Notes: generated from the letters alone by a model not told the origin. A DNA stretch of 64,000 nucleotides from Mariniblastus fucicola (GCF_008087665.1 NZ_CP042912.1:5208001-5272000); one strand, 5' to 3'. Counted from the stretch's first letter, positions 33,394 to 43,297 are shown. Translations and numbers: made by a program.

Positions 33394-34761
33394 ATGTCGA
33401 CACTTACCACCGAACCATCAAGTTCTGCAACGGATGCCCAGACCTATTTTCGCTGCTTCGCCGGCTGTGAAGGCAAGCATTCGATCTACGACGTGATCTA
33501 TACTTGCCCGACCTGCGGCAGTCTGTTGGAAGTTTACCACGAACGCGAACCTCTGAAAGCTCGCAACCCGTACCAATGGCAGCAACTGGTTGACTCGCGT
33601 GCCAGTACCACCAAGTGGCCCTACGGCAGTGGCGTCTGGGCGATGCGAGAGTGGGTCGTCCCGAGCTTGCGTGACGAAAATATCGTCAGCATGTGTGAAG
33701 GCAACACAAACCTGTTTTGGGCCGAACGGCTTGGGCGACAACTCGGCGTGCCGGACCTGTGGATCAAACTCTGCGGCAACAGCCATACAGGTTCTTTCAA
33801 AGACCTTGGCATGACCGTTCTGGTCAGCGTGGTCAAACAGATGATGAGCATGGAAGGCAATCCGGTGAAAGCCGTGGCCTGTGCGAGCACCGGAGACACC
33901 AGCGCTGCTCTGGCCGCCTACGCTGCTTACGCCGGCATCCCGGCAGTCATCTTTTTGCCGGCCGGAAAAGTAAGCACGGCGCAGCTGATCCAACCGGTTT
34001 CCAACGGAGCCCACGTGCTGGCCCTGGACACGGATTTCGATGGTTGCATGAAGATCGTTCAGGAAGTGACGAACGATCAGAGCATCTACCTCGCCAACTC
34101 GATGAACAGCCTGCGTATCGAGGGGCAAAAAACCGTCGGCATTGAGATCGTCAAACAGTTTGACTGGGAAGTGCCGGACTGGATCATCATTCCGGTCGGC
34201 AATCTCGGAAACATCAGCGCTCTGCACAAGGGCTTTAAACTCATGATGGATCTTGGCTTGATCAACAAGATGCCTCGACTGGTCGCGGCTCAGGCGGCGA
34301 AGGCCGATCCGTTTTACCAATCGTACAAGAATGGTTTCAAGGACAAGATCTCCGTGACAGCGGGTGAAACTTTGGCGAACGCAATTCGCATCGGCGATCC
34401 GGTGAGCTACCACAAGGCAGTCAAAGCTGTTCAGGAAACCGATGGCGTCGTCGAGCAGGCCACCGAAGCGGAACTTGCGGAAGCCGCGGCGGAAGCGGAT
34501 CTGACAGGCATGTACTGCTGCCCACACACGGGCGTGGCGTTGGCAGTTTTGAAGAAGCTAGTCAAGTCTGGACAGATCAAGTCGAACGAGCGGGCGATTG
34601 TGATTAGCACGGCTCACGGTTTGAAGTTCACGGATTTCAAAGTTCGCTACCACGAGTCAAAGCTGGACGACATCAAGAGCGAACTGGCGAATCCACCGGC
34701 TTACGTTTCCGCCGATGCCAATGCCGTCAAGGACGAGATCGCGAAGCGATTGGGGCTGTAA
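33394..34761 (+). CDS. thrC: Threonine synthase
   Basis: A 455-residue PLP enzyme converting O-phosphohomoserine to threonine. The N-terminus holds a cysteine-rich segment (CFAGCEG...[10 protein letters not shown]) typical of one threonine-synthase branch. The PLP lysine is Lys136 in [11 protein letters not shown]; the substrate loop is [20 protein letters not shown]; the phosphate loop is [16 protein letters not shown]-terminal [14 protein letters not shown] is characteristic. Monocistronic, followed by a cluster of repeats. Confidence 0.95.
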   Translation: MSTLTTEPSSSATDAQTYFRCFAGCEGKHSIYDVIYTCPTCGSLLEVYHEREPLKARNPYQWQQLVDSRASTTKWPYGSGVWAMREWVVPSLRDENIVSMCEGNTNLFWAERLGRQLGVPDLWIKLCGNSHTGSFKDLGMTVLVSVVKQMMSMEGNPVKAVACASTGDTSAALAAYAAYAGIPAVIFLPAGKVSTAQLIQPVSNGAHVLALDTDFDGCMKIVQEVTNDQSIYLANSMNSLRIEGQKTVGIEIVKQFDWEVPDWIIIPVGNLGNISALHKGFKLMMDLGLINKMPRLVAAQAAKADPFYQSYKNGFKDKISVTAGETLANAIRIGDPVSYHKAVKAVQETDGVVEQATEAELAEAAAEADLTGMYCCPHTGVALAVLKKLVKSGQIKSNERAIVISTAHGLKFTDFKVRYHESKLDDIKSELANPPAYVSADANAVKDEIAKRLGL

Positions 34762-34793
34762 CGTGGATGCGGCTTTCGGCCACAGCATCTCCC

Positions 34794-34901
34794 GGTGGCA
34801 CAGGCTTCCAGCCTGTGGACGCGCTGGCAGGTGGCATAGGCTTCCAGCCTGTGATTGCGCTGGTTCAGGTGGCATAGGCTTCCAGCCTGTGATTGCGCTG
34901 T
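34794..34901 (+). repeat. Three tandem REP-like copies (family A)
   Basis: Direct copies at 34794-34827, 34830-34863 and 34868-34901, each with AGGCTTCCAGCCTGTG and a shared GCGCTGG tail, only a few bases apart. This is the densest cluster of the family in the window and lies right after thrC. Confidence 0.9.
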
Positions 34902-34949
34902 CGTCAAATCCCCGCTGTACTCAAGAGAAAATCTCAAGTTCAATCAAAC

Positions 34950-34985
34950 ACTCAAGCTCATTCACTCAAGCTCATTCACTCAAGC
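34950..34985. repeat. 14-base tandem repeat, about 2.6 copies
   Basis: ACTCAAGCTCATTC occurs at 34950-34963 and 34964-34977, and the first eight bases again at 34978-34985, in the gap between the two repeat clusters. Confidence 0.85.
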
Positions 34986-35001
34986 CCCAGACATCCATGC
35001 A

Positions 35002-35030
35002 ATGACAGGCTGGAAGCCTATCCCACCTTG
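35002..35030 (-). repeat. REP-like repeat copy (family A)
   Basis: ATGACAGGCTGGAAGCCTAT then CCCACC, inverted relative to the three copies just upstream; it abuts the end of the selenoprotein candidate gene. Confidence 0.85.
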
Positions 35031-35038
35031 GCTCAAAC

Positions 35039-35659
35039 CTATCCAGCCTCGATTTCTCCACCTGCGGAAAACTTCGCTTTCTCCGCAAGCCACTTCCGCT
35101 TCTCAATACGCGACATCCAGCCCTCCGGCTCGACATCCAAACCATCGGCCACGCGATTGATGTAGTTGAAATAGCCAATCACTTGCACCACAACGGTGAT
35201 CTGGCTATCGATCAAACCAAGCGCCTTCAGTTTCCCAACGTCGGTGGCATCCATTTGCCCCGGAGTCAACGTCAGCTTCACCGCATAATCGCAAAGAGCA
35301 CGGTCGACCGCATCAAGCTCGCTGTCGTCGCAAGCCCGATAATCCCAGATCAACTTCTCCGCGACGTCCGGACGCCCTGACTCCTGACCGAAGTCTTCTG
35401 CATGTGAAAGCGTTCAGTAAAAACAGTCGTTGACGTTGCTAACCACCGCCGCCAACATCTCACGGCGAGTTGTTGAAAGCTCATTTTTCCCTTTCATCAA
35501 CGCGCCATAGAAACCCATCGAGCCTTCGCAGCTTTGCGGATCCTGCGACATAACTTTGATGATTCCCGCCACATAACCGGCTCGCTTCATCGCCGACGCA
35601 TAAATACGAGCCAGCCGTCCGGTCGCGTTTTCGGGTTCGATTTGTTCAATAAAAGGCAT
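35039..35659 (-). CDS. AhpD/carboxymuconolactone decarboxylase-like protein, candidate selenoprotein (in-frame UGA)
   Basis: A 206-residue peroxidase-related AhpD-like protein if UGA at 35416-35414 is read as selenocysteine (residue 82). Before it: MPFIEQIEPENATGRLARIY and REMLAAVVSNVNDCFY. After it: TLSHAEDFGQESGRPDVAEK, DAVDRALCDYAVKLT and VVVQVIGYFNYINRVADGLD. The family's redox motif is CxxCxxxH; here it reads C-F-Y-(UGA)-T-L-S-H, so the UGA sits exactly at the second cysteine. The frame continues open for ~124 codons beyond, with family sequence intact. AhpD-type proteins are thiol peroxidase partners. ATG 35659 is chosen because the family start MPFIEQIEPENATG fits; it lies 23 bases after the stop of the gene before it. 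A single stop mutation is the alternative. Confidence 0.8.
35379..35395 (-). promoter_or_regulatory. Possible bacterial SECIS stem-loop after the in-frame UGA
   Basis: Starting 18 bases after the UGA, GACU pairs with AGUC around a nine-base loop UCGGUCAGG containing a GGU, within the 16-37 base window where bacterial SECIS loops occur. An alternative fold is GAC-UUCG-GUC. The stem is short and weak, so this is only suggestive. Confidence 0.3.
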
Positions 35660-35682
35660 CGCTAATCTCGGCAAATTCTCGA

Positions 35683-36981
35683 TCAATTAAACCAAACGGC
35701 GAAGCCAAAGAAGTTACCGCGAAAAACACGTTGGAACTCGGCCCACGTTTCAGGCTCGCTGCACTTTCCCATTTTCACAAACGGCACCGCACCGCTGCCA
35801 TGAATCCACAGCACCAGATCGAAGTCTTCTGGTTCATGAAACACTCTGTGCAGGTCGATGCCGCGTTTCTTGTTCGTGCCACGCCAAAATGGAATCAACA
35901 ACTCGCCATTAAGAATCTGCTCGCCCTCCACCAGAAACTTCTCCCAGGAATCAGTCATGTTCCGTGTAATCCGAACCGCAGCAAACGGATTCGACTGGTT
36001 TGGAGACGGAATCCACTCCTGATCGTCGTCCGTTTCCGCATTGATTCGCTTCCACATCTGGCGGCTGTGCCCGATCGTATTTAGTAAATGCTGGTGCGCC
36101 ACTTTCAGTCGCTCGGGTTCCTTCACCGGGAACCGAATGTTGTGAATCGCCGCGATGATGTCAGCGATCTCCATATAAAAGTCCCTGTCGTCCCCGTCAA
36201 CGTCCGCCTCTTCAGTCAGAAAATCGAACTTCGTTTCTCCCTTCTCAAACATTCGATGCGAGACCACTTCCCAGAACTCGGTCTGATCGTAAGCCAGAAA
36301 AATCTCGCCCAACGAACGCAGCAAACAGCTGTAGCCTCGCAGCCAATCGACATCCGCTCGATCGAAATGGATGGACTTGTCCATCAAGTCTTTCACCCGT
36401 TCCGGATCGCGTCGACCGCCGAGATACTGCATCAACGCCGGACCGAGGTTTTCGTTTGCCCCAGCAACTCCGTCACCATCGAAGTCCAGCTTGATCTGCA
36501 TCACGCGCAGCGGAAGCTTGACGTCGTCTGAATCGATTTTCGCCAGCGTTTTGTCGACTTCTTCGAGATCGTTGATGAAATCCTGAATCATCTCACGGAC
36601 ATCGTCCAGCGAAACGGGCTCCGGATCGGGGTTGTCCGGGACAGGGAGCCGCAGGAACGGGATCTGGCCCATCGCAAACGATCGACCGGGACCAAATCGA
36701 TACAGCGTTTGCCCCATTTTCTCCACGGACTGAAAAAACTGGACAAAGCCCAACTCCATGAGCAACTGATCGTCTTCCGGAGATTTCAACAACGCCGCAC
36801 GAAGCTTCGCCTCGCCATCGGCAAGCTTCCCGGTGGTTAGATACGGGGCAATAATCGTTTCTGCTACGACGACCTCGGTTTGCTGGGCCTTCGCTGACGA
36901 ACAAAGCCCAACCAGCGCAACGGCAAGGCAGAAACCTGCTGTGGAAATCGCAAAAATCAAGCTGTGACGTAATGATTTCAT
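35683..36981 (-). CDS. Secreted protein with calcium-loop-like motifs, function unknown
   Basis: A 432-residue exported protein with signal peptide (HSLIFAISTAGFCLAVALVGLCSSAKA). GGAAGG lies seven bases before the ATG. The N-terminal part resembles TPR-type helical repeats (LADGEAKLRAALLKSPEDDQLLMELGFVQF). Two EF-hand-like loops are visible: DFDGDGVAGANE near residue 170 and ADVDGDDRDFYME near 260. The C-terminal domain (VAVRITRNMTDSWEKF onward) is not recognised. It probably shares a transcript with the selenoprotein candidate that follows after 23 bases. Confidence 0.78.
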   Translation of the reverse strand: MKSLRHSLIFAISTAGFCLAVALVGLCSSAKAQQTEVVVAETIIAPYLTTGKLADGEAKLRAALLKSPEDDQLLMELGFVQFFQSVEKMGQTLYRFGPGRSFAMGQIPFLRLPVPDNPDPEPVSLDDVREMIQDFINDLEEVDKTLAKIDSDDVKLPLRVMQIKLDFDGDGVAGANENLGPALMQYLGGRRDPERVKDLMDKSIHFDRADVDWLRGYSCLLRSLGEIFLAYDQTEFWEVVSHRMFEKGETKFDFLTEEADVDGDDRDFYMEIADIIAAIHNIRFPVKEPERLKVAHQHLLNTIGHSRQMWKRINAETDDDQEWIPSPNQSNPFAAVRITRNMTDSWEKFLVEGEQILNGELLIPFWRGTNKKRGIDLHRVFHEPEDFDLVLWIHGSGAVPFVKMGKCSEPETWAEFQRVFRGNFFGFAVWFN

Positions 36982-37053
36982 CGTAGGCCCTTCCGAAAGT
37001 TGTAGACGAATCAGATTCAGGCAACACTGGAGATACGCCCGAGCACAAAGAGC

Positions 37054-37989
37054 TTACTCATCTTTCGTCGGCGAGTTTAAGAATCCGTTCAGCTCCAGCC
37101 AGACTTTCAAATTTTCTTCCCAGCCATCGGTGGCTTTGCCGCGTTTGTACAGCCCGTAGCCATGGCCGCCTTCTTGCCAGACGTGAACTTCCGCTTTCAC
37201 ACCGTTTTGCAACAGGCGAGCGAGCAGAAGTCCCGCTTGAGCACCGCGCATGTTGTCATCCGCAGTTACGGCCATAAAGGTAGGAGGCGTGTTTTCGGTC
37301 ACGTTCACCAAATCGCCCAGCTCGACGACATCGTCTTTGTAGTCATTGCCAAGGTAAGCCGCGTAGATCGGACAGATGAAGTTCGGACGACAGCTCAGTT
37401 TGTCGGCATCGTCGACCGGATCGTAGCTTTGCGTTTCGAATTGCGTCCCCGCCATCACAGTCAGATGACCTCCTGCGGAAAACCCGAGCACGCCGATTCG
37501 GTCGGAATCAATTTTGTACTGGTCGGCTCTGCTGCGAACGATACGGATGGCTCGTTGCACGTCCTGCATCGGTTCCCAGTGAATTTTCTCCTGGCGACGT
37601 GGCACTCGATACTTCAGTAAAAACGCCGTGACGCCCTGCTCGTTGAACCACTTCGCCAGATCGATGCCTTCGTGCTTGTAGGCCAGCATATAGTATCCAC
37701 CGCCAGGACAAATGACGACTGCCGTCCCGTTTTTCTTCTCAGCTGGCGGCTCGTAGATCGTCAGCATCGGCGACTCGACGTGGAAGATTCGCTCGTCCGT
37801 CGTTTTGGATTTGGCTTCTTCGATCTGTTTTTCCGTCAACGGCTTGGCGTCGGCCGGCAAGCCGTCGGGCCACAGCTCGATGGTGGTGTGCTGTTTGGCT
37901 TCTTGGGCGTATCCGTGGTTTCCGACGATAATCGCCAGCAGGCAAAGGCAAGCTGGCACGAGCGGGGAGCGAAAAAGCAAAGCGTTCAT
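37054..37989 (-). CDS. Secreted alpha/beta hydrolase (acetyl-xylan esterase/BD-FAE-like)
   Basis: A 311-residue esterase with signal peptide (FRSPLVPACLCLLAIIVGNHGYA). The oxyanion-hole motif is VVICPGGGYYMLAYKHEG, the nucleophile motif GFSAGGH, and the catalytic His lies in EGGHGYGLYKRG; the Asp is in AVTADDNM. This pattern is that of carbohydrate esterases deacetylating plant or algal polysaccharides. ATG 37989 is preferred because the in-frame upstream part lacks family similarity. The preceding neighbour in transcription is none; the tRNA-Arg lies upstream on the other strand. Confidence 0.87.
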   Translation of the reverse strand: MNALLFRSPLVPACLCLLAIIVGNHGYAQEAKQHTTIELWPDGLPADAKPLTEKQIEEAKSKTTDERIFHVESPMLTIYEPPAEKKNGTAVVICPGGGYYMLAYKHEGIDLAKWFNEQGVTAFLLKYRVPRRQEKIHWEPMQDVQRAIRIVRSRADQYKIDSDRIGVLGFSAGGHLTVMAGTQFETQSYDPVDDADKLSCRPNFICPIYAAYLGNDYKDDVVELGDLVNVTENTPPTFMAVTADDNMRGAQAGLLLARLLQNGVKAEVHVWQEGGHGYGLYKRGKATDGWEENLKVWLELNGFLNSPTKDE

Positions 37990-38113
37990 GTGAAGAATCC
38001 AGTTGAATTGAGGGTCTTTGGTGATGGCTGACGAACCTACGAGAGTTTTCGCTGTCCACCATTCACAGCAGGGCCGATTATCGCTTAAAATCGTGCCGCG
38101 ATGTTGTTCGCAC

Positions 38114-38187
38114 GCCTCCATAGCTCAACTGGATAGAGCAGCCGCCTTCTAAGCGGCAGGTTGCAGGTTCGAGTCCTGCTGGGGGTG
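38114..38187 (+). tRNA. tRNA-Arg (anticodon TCT)
   Basis: A 74-base cloverleaf. Acceptor GCCTCCA pairs with TGGGGGT (two G-U pairs); the D arm has GCTC/GAGC with AACTGGATA; the anticodon stem GCCGC/GCGGC surrounds CTTCTAA, giving anticodon TCT for AGA; the T arm is GCAGG-TTCGAGT-CCTGC. Discriminator G; CCA is not encoded. It is flanked by unrelated genes. Confidence 0.92.
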
Positions 38188-38272
38188 CTATTTGGCAGCC
38201 GTTGCCGGGAATTTGTCCGGCGTGTTCGGCGAGACGATTGTCGTCGTCCGGCAGAGTCCACACACCGGCGCG

Positions 38273-41200
38273 TTATTGATTGGGCGATTGATCTCGGTCG
38301 AGGTAGTTGACCAACTTCTGCACAAACAGCGGGCCATCGAGCGGCTTGGACAGATAATCGGTGCAGCCAGCTTCCAGGCACACTTCACGATCACCCTCCA
38401 TGGCATGTGCCGTCAGCGCGATGACGGGCTTGTCAAAGCCTGACGCGCGAAGCCGCCTGGTCGCTTCGTAACCATCAACGACCGGCATCTGCATATCGAT
38501 CACGACCAGGTCGAAAGGCTGCCCTGCCTGCTCCGCGGCTTCCACAGCATCAATTGCTTCCTGCCCGTTTTCGGCAGTGACTACCGTTCCGCCGGCGTCT
38601 TCGATGAAGTGCTGGGCGATGAAGCGAATTTCGCGGCGGTCATCCACCACCAGAATCCTTCCATCGATGCCCGTCTGTTTGGTCGGCGACAAACCCCGCC
38701 GTGAAACTGCCTTGTCGGGTTGATCCCAATCGGATTGCGACACAAACCCTGAACCCTTGGCAATTTCCGACTGGATCATCAACGTAAACTGACTGCCACC
38801 GCCCGGTTCGCTGGTCACGCTGATCTCACCATCCAGGTTTCGAGCCAGTCGCTGGCTGATCGCCAAGCCCAGTCCCGTACCGCCAAACTTCCTTCCGACC
38901 GAAGCGTCGCCCTGCATGAACGGATCGAACAACCGGGTCAAGTGCTCGGACTCGATCCCGATCCCTGTGTCGATCACATCGAAGTAGGTACGGCATTGCG
39001 TTTCGTCTGGCTGACGCTCACTTCTAACAGAAAGTTGCACTGAACCCGACTCCGTGAACTTGATTGCGTTCCCCAGCAGGTTAACGAGGATCTGTTTGAG
39101 CCGTTTGGAATCGCTGCGAATTTTCCGGGGGATTTCGTTGGCAATGCTGACCTCAAACGCCAGCCGTTTTTCGGTAGCGCGGACCAGCATCAATGACTGC
39201 ACGTCAGACAGAAGTCGATCCAGGCGGAAGATCTTCCTGCCCAACTCCAGTTTCCCGGCTTCGATTTTTGAGATATCGAGGATGTCGTTGATGATATCCA
39301 GCAGAAAATTTCCGTTGTTGCGAATAATGGAGACGCAATTCAAATCGTCCGGATCGTTCAAATGCCCGGAAAGAATGTCGGCGTACCCGATGATGGCACT
39401 CATCGGCGTGCGAATCTCATGGCTCATGTTTGCCAGAAATTCGGATTTGGATTCGTTGGCTTGCTGCGCCCGACGCTCACTTTCGCGCAACGCCTCAGCC
39501 GCCAGGCGCTCGGCCGTGTTGTCCCAGTTAAGCCCAAAGATTCGCAGAATTTCACCGTTCTCGTCACGCACGACTTCGCCAACGCCATAGATCCATCGCA
39601 CCTGGCCGTCAGGTCGGACGATACGGAATTCTGAGTCGTACGGCGCACCTCGCCTGGTGGATCGATGCCACGCATCTTTGAGAATGGCGACATCGTCTGG
39701 ATGCACGTTTTTGAAAAACAGTTCCGGCGACGGCGTCTGATTCCGGTCGGCTCCGATCATGTCATAAAGTTCGTCGGTCCAGAAACTGGCTTCCGGAGTC
39801 CATTCCCAGGCAGCCAGACCCGCAGCTTTCATGGCCATTTTCAAACGCAGTTCGTTGTCGGCAAGCTTCTGCTCCGCCGCCTTGCGATCGGAAATATCGA
39901 CGCCCGACGGAATCAGGTAGCTGATCTCTCCGGACGCATCGTGCACCGGAGCGATCATGAAATCGATCATCAATGGCTTTCCATCTTTGGAAAACAGGCC
40001 GATATCAAATCGAACTTTCTCGCCGGCAAACGCCCTGTCCATTGCTTCGCGAATTCGGTTGGCGACCGCATCGTCATAGGTCCACCACGCACATTCGGCG
40101 AAATGCTTCCCGATCACGTCCTCACGTTCCAGGCCGGCAATGTTCATCGATCGATCATCGACTTCCAGCAATAGCCCATCACTACCGATGACGCCAACGA
40201 GCCCCAGCTGATTGTTGATGACACGTCGCAGGTGTTCTTCGCTGGACCGCAACGCCTGCTCCGCTCGCGTCCGCTCGATCCGCAGATAAAGCATGTCGCC
40301 GATCTCGCGAAGTAATTCGATTTCATCCTGACGCCACGAATAGCGTTCATCTTTCTGGGCAGCAAGAATGAAGGTCAGCCGCTGTTCTTGCGTGCATCCA
40401 ACAACGACCAGGGAGTGGATGTCCAGTTCAGCAAAACTGGCTGCCAGTTCGGAGTCGCGCATCAAAGCCGTATCGTCAACGACCAGAATGCCGCCTTCCC
40501 TGAGCTCATGCCTTTCTTCGACGGACCAGAAATCCGCCATTTCATAGAGGCCCTCTATGTTTGGATGGTGTTCGGCGTGTTCGTCATGAAAGACGTTGGC
40601 AATTTCTGCCCGATCGTCGATATCCACCAACAGGCAATGGGCAAGCCCAAGAAATTTTCGAATCTGTGAACACGCCGCGCGGATAATTTCATCCGGCGTA
40701 TGCAAGTCGTTGATCGAACTGACAAGATCCGCAAAGAAAGCAAGCGATATTTCGCCACGTTTCCGGGACGTAATGTCCGACGCGATCCCAGTGACGCGGA
40801 CTGCGTTGCCTTCCTGGTCGCGATCAACGACGCCATCGATTTTGGTCCAGATAATTTCACCGTCCGTGCCACGACGAGCGCGGATCTCGTAGTCCTCCCT
40901 CTTCGAATCCGAATTCAGAATCGAATCGATGACCTCTTCAACAACGGGGCGATCTTCCGGCAGCGTCAGTTCCAGGAAAGCATCCGGAGTCTCGGCGAAT
41001 TCACCTTTCTCGAAACCGTAGATCTCATAAAGTCGATCTGACCAACTGATACGATTGGCGGCAATGTCCCAGACCCATGTCCCCATCTGACCGGCCTCCA
41101 GTGCCAGGCTCAAATGCCTTTCCCGCTGACGGGCCTTTCGTTCGGCTCGCTTGCGATCACTGATATCGACTCCCGAAGGAATCAGATGCGTGATGGAGCC

Positions 41201-43297
41201 CTGATCATTGCGTACCGGGATCATCATGAAATCGATGTCCATCGGTTGATCGTTTTTCATTCGCACCGTTTCGTCATAGCGAACGGTCTCACCGCCAGTC
41301 GCTTTGGCGACCGCCTTCTTCAGCCTGGCGGCGACCCGGGAACTGTAGCTCCACCAGTAACAGTCCCAAAATGGTTTGCCGATCACGTCTTCGCGGCTCA
41401 ATCCGCCCGCATTGAGCGCCGTCTGGTTGACCTCCAACATGATGCCTGAGGGGTCAAGCACGCCAACGAAATTCAGCATGTTATCGATGACTCGTCGCAA
41501 ACCCGCATGCTGTTCGGCGATTTCACGTTCCCAGATTCGGCGCTGTGAAATGTCCCGAAACGTAACCACACAGCCCAAAATTTCGTCGTCGATCATCTTC
41601 GGGTACGACCAGTACTCAACCTCCAGCGACGCCCCGTCGGCCCGCCAGAAAACTTCGGTGTCCACGTGTACCTGTTCCCCGCGCAAATACGCCTGATTGA
41701 TCAGGCACTCGTGTTCAGGATATGGCTGGCCGTCCACTTTTGTGTGATGGATCAGTTCATGCATTGAATGGCCAATGAAATCACTGGGGCAGTCGTACCC
41801 CAGAATTCGGGCAGCGGCCTGATTGGCAAACGTGCACTTTCCATCGACGTCAATTCCGTAAATGCCTTCCGCGGTAGCCGCAAGAATTGCGCTCATTCGC
41901 TTTTCGCGATGCTTGCGACGGTAGTTCGATCGCTTCAGCTCCGTGATGTCCGTTGCCAAAACACAGGTTCCAACCAGTTCGCTCTGGTCATTGACATCGG
42001 GAGTAAAGGTCACACTCGCGAACCGGATCCCCTCCTCGGGATCGCGTGGCATTGCCATCTCGTATTGTTGGCGGTCTCCTCGCAATGCCGCGTCCAGGCA
42101 GTCCGCCAGTTCCGCGAAAGGCCCCGTCATCAAACCGTCCGCCAGGCTTCCAACAATCTGGCTCGACGGCTGCCCAATCCAGTCGCAGAACTTTTGGTTG
42201 GCAAACTGACAACGGCGATTGATATCAATGTACGCGATTGCAGCCGGGACTGTATTGGTAATGGATCGAAACTGCCGATCCGCCTGCCGATAGCCTGCTT
42301 CCTTACGACGAAATTCGGTGACGTCAGTAAAGGTAATCACCAATCCATCCAGCAGCCCCTGATTCGTCCGGTAGGGCAGGGCTTTGCGAACAAAGTACCG
42401 CTCATCATGGGTTCCGATCGTTAGCTGTTCCGGTTCCGATTCACTGACATCTGTGGGACGCGGAATGGGAGGCATAAAATGCGCACGCGATTCGATGCTC
42501 TCCAGCGAACGTCCAATGTCGTTCGGCTGAAGCGGATAGATCGCGGTTACCGCCGGCGTGAAGCTTCGGATCAACAAATTGTTATCCAGAAAGATCGTGG
42601 CCGTCTGTGTGCTGCGGATCAGGTTGTCCAAATCCTCGGCGACGCGTTGATGCTGACCTCCGGTGAGCAGGGCACCAACGGCGGGAGTTGCGGGCCCGCT
42701 CTCCAGAGCTGCGGTTTGAGCCGATTTACCGAAGGGCACCTGTTTGCGCAAAAATTCGAGCACCTGAGACGCAAGCTCTGCGGGCGCTTGACCTGCGTGA
42801 CAAACCAGTGCCAATCCTCCGACTTCCCGAATTGCACTCAAACCGTTTTCGACGAAGGCATCTTCATTCGCAAAAGACACCCCGACAGCAGATGATTGAA
42901 ACATATCCGCCAGCGACTTAAAAATAGGCTCAACCAAATCCTCGCCAGCAGCGTCTCTCTTGACCACCGAAACACGGAACGAGCCACTGGCAATCGCAAC
43001 GCGGCGACGCGGCGGTACGACGTAGATCCTGCCGGGCTCAATCAGCATCCGGTTCTTGACCGGAGTAACCTGCAGCGCAGAATCCCCTTGCAGCCAGCGG
43101 GCCGGATCGCGTTGGGACGCGGGAGGAATTATCACGACCGATTCGGATCCGACTTTCAGGATCTGTTGGCAGAACTGGCGAACCGTCGAGGCATCCCTGT
43201 TCGACGTGCACAGCTCAATTAGATGCTGATTGCCTTGCGGTTCAGCGCTGGCCTGGCCATCGAAAGATTCACTCGAATCACGGTCAGTCGAATGCAT
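38273..43297 (-). CDS. Multi-PAS hybrid sensor histidine kinase with decayed CheB-like N-terminus and receiver domain
   Basis: A 1674-residue cytoplasmic signalling protein. Residues 1-200 resemble a CheB methylesterase domain (VKNRMLIEPGRIYVVPPRRRV; FKSLADMFQSSAVGVSFANE) but lack the catalytic Ser, His and Asp motifs. A PAS of the CheB-CheR-PAS type follows (FLDNNLLIRSFTPAVTAIYP, about 235-345), then about four PAS/PAC units to ~860, a GAF domain (~865-1030), two more PAS units, and HisKA with His1293 in NMSHEIRTPMS. The ATPase domain has NAIKFTESG, DTGIGI and GGTGLGLAISQRL. The receiver has Asp1601 in DLVVIDMQMPVVDG. No membrane helices, so it senses internal signals. No partner regulator is adjacent. 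Confidence 0.93.
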   Translation of the reverse strand: MHSTDRDSSESFDGQASAEPQGNQHLIELCTSNRDASTVRQFCQQILKVGSESVVIIPPASQRDPARWLQGDSALQVTPVKNRMLIEPGRIYVVPPRRRVAIASGSFRVSVVKRDAAGEDLVEPIFKSLADMFQSSAVGVSFANEDAFVENGLSAIREVGGLALVCHAGQAPAELASQVLEFLRKQVPFGKSAQTAALESGPATPAVGALLTGGQHQRVAEDLDNLIRSTQTATIFLDNNLLIRSFTPAVTAIYPLQPNDIGRSLESIESRAHFMPPIPRPTDVSESEPEQLTIGTHDERYFVRKALPYRTNQGLLDGLVITFTDVTEFRRKEAGYRQADRQFRSITNTVPAAIAYIDINRRCQFANQKFCDWIGQPSSQIVGSLADGLMTGPFAELADCLDAALRGDRQQYEMAMPRDPEEGIRFASVTFTPDVNDQSELVGTCVLATDITELKRSNYRRKHREKRMSAILAATAEGIYGIDVDGKCTFANQAAARILGYDCPSDFIGHSMHELIHHTKVDGQPYPEHECLINQAYLRGEQVHVDTEVFWRADGASLEVEYWSYPKMIDDEILGCVVTFRDISQRRIWEREIAEQHAGLRRVIDNMLNFVGVLDPSGIMLEVNQTALNAGGLSREDVIGKPFWDCYWWSYSSRVAARLKKAVAKATGGETVRYDETVRMKNDQPMDIDFMMIPVRNDQGSITHLIPSGVDISDRKRAERKARQRERHLSLALEAGQMGTWVWDIAANRISWSDRLYEIYGFEKGEFAETPDAFLELTLPEDRPVVEEVIDSILNSDSKREDYEIRARRGTDGEIIWTKIDGVVDRDQEGNAVRVTGIASDITSRKRGEISLAFFADLVSSINDLHTPDEIIRAACSQIRKFLGLAHCLLVDIDDRAEIANVFHDEHAEHHPNIEGLYEMADFWSVEERHELREGGILVVDDTALMRDSELAASFAELDIHSLVVVGCTQEQRLTFILAAQKDERYSWRQDEIELLREIGDMLYLRIERTRAEQALRSSEEHLRRVINNQLGLVGVIGSDGLLLEVDDRSMNIAGLEREDVIGKHFAECAWWTYDDAVANRIREAMDRAFAGEKVRFDIGLFSKDGKPLMIDFMIAPVHDASGEISYLIPSGVDISDRKAAEQKLADNELRLKMAMKAAGLAAWEWTPEASFWTDELYDMIGADRNQTPSPELFFKNVHPDDVAILKDAWHRSTRRGAPYDSEFRIVRPDGQVRWIYGVGEVVRDENGEILRIFGLNWDNTAERLAAEALRESERRAQQANESKSEFLANMSHEIRTPMSAIIGYADILSGHLNDPDDLNCVSIIRNNGNFLLDIINDILDISKIEAGKLELGRKIFRLDRLLSDVQSLMLVRATEKRLAFEVSIANEIPRKIRSDSKRLKQILVNLLGNAIKFTESGSVQLSVRSERQPDETQCRTYFDVIDTGIGIESEHLTRLFDPFMQGDASVGRKFGGTGLGLAISQRLARNLDGEISVTSEPGGGSQFTLMIQSEIAKGSGFVSQSDWDQPDKAVSRRGLSPTKQTGIDGRILVVDDRREIRFIAQHFIEDAGGTVVTAENGQEAIDAVEAAEQAGQPFDLVVIDMQMPVVDGYEATRRLRASGFDKPVIALTAHAMEGDREVCLEAGCTDYLSKPLDGPLFVQKLVNYLDRDQSPNQ

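Noticed and set aside
34794-35030. CRISPR array
   Set aside because: The repeated units are near-adjacent palindromes with few-base gaps and mixed orientation, with no spacers of uniform length and no cas genes; they are REP-like copies.
35039-35353. Separate short gene for the C-terminal half of the AhpD-like protein
   Set aside because: It lies in the same frame as the upstream half, with only one UGA between, and has no ribosome site; it is treated as part of one gene.
38205-38222. Terminator hairpin after the tRNA gene
   Set aside because: GCCGG/CCGGC stem is only five pairs and no T-run follows.
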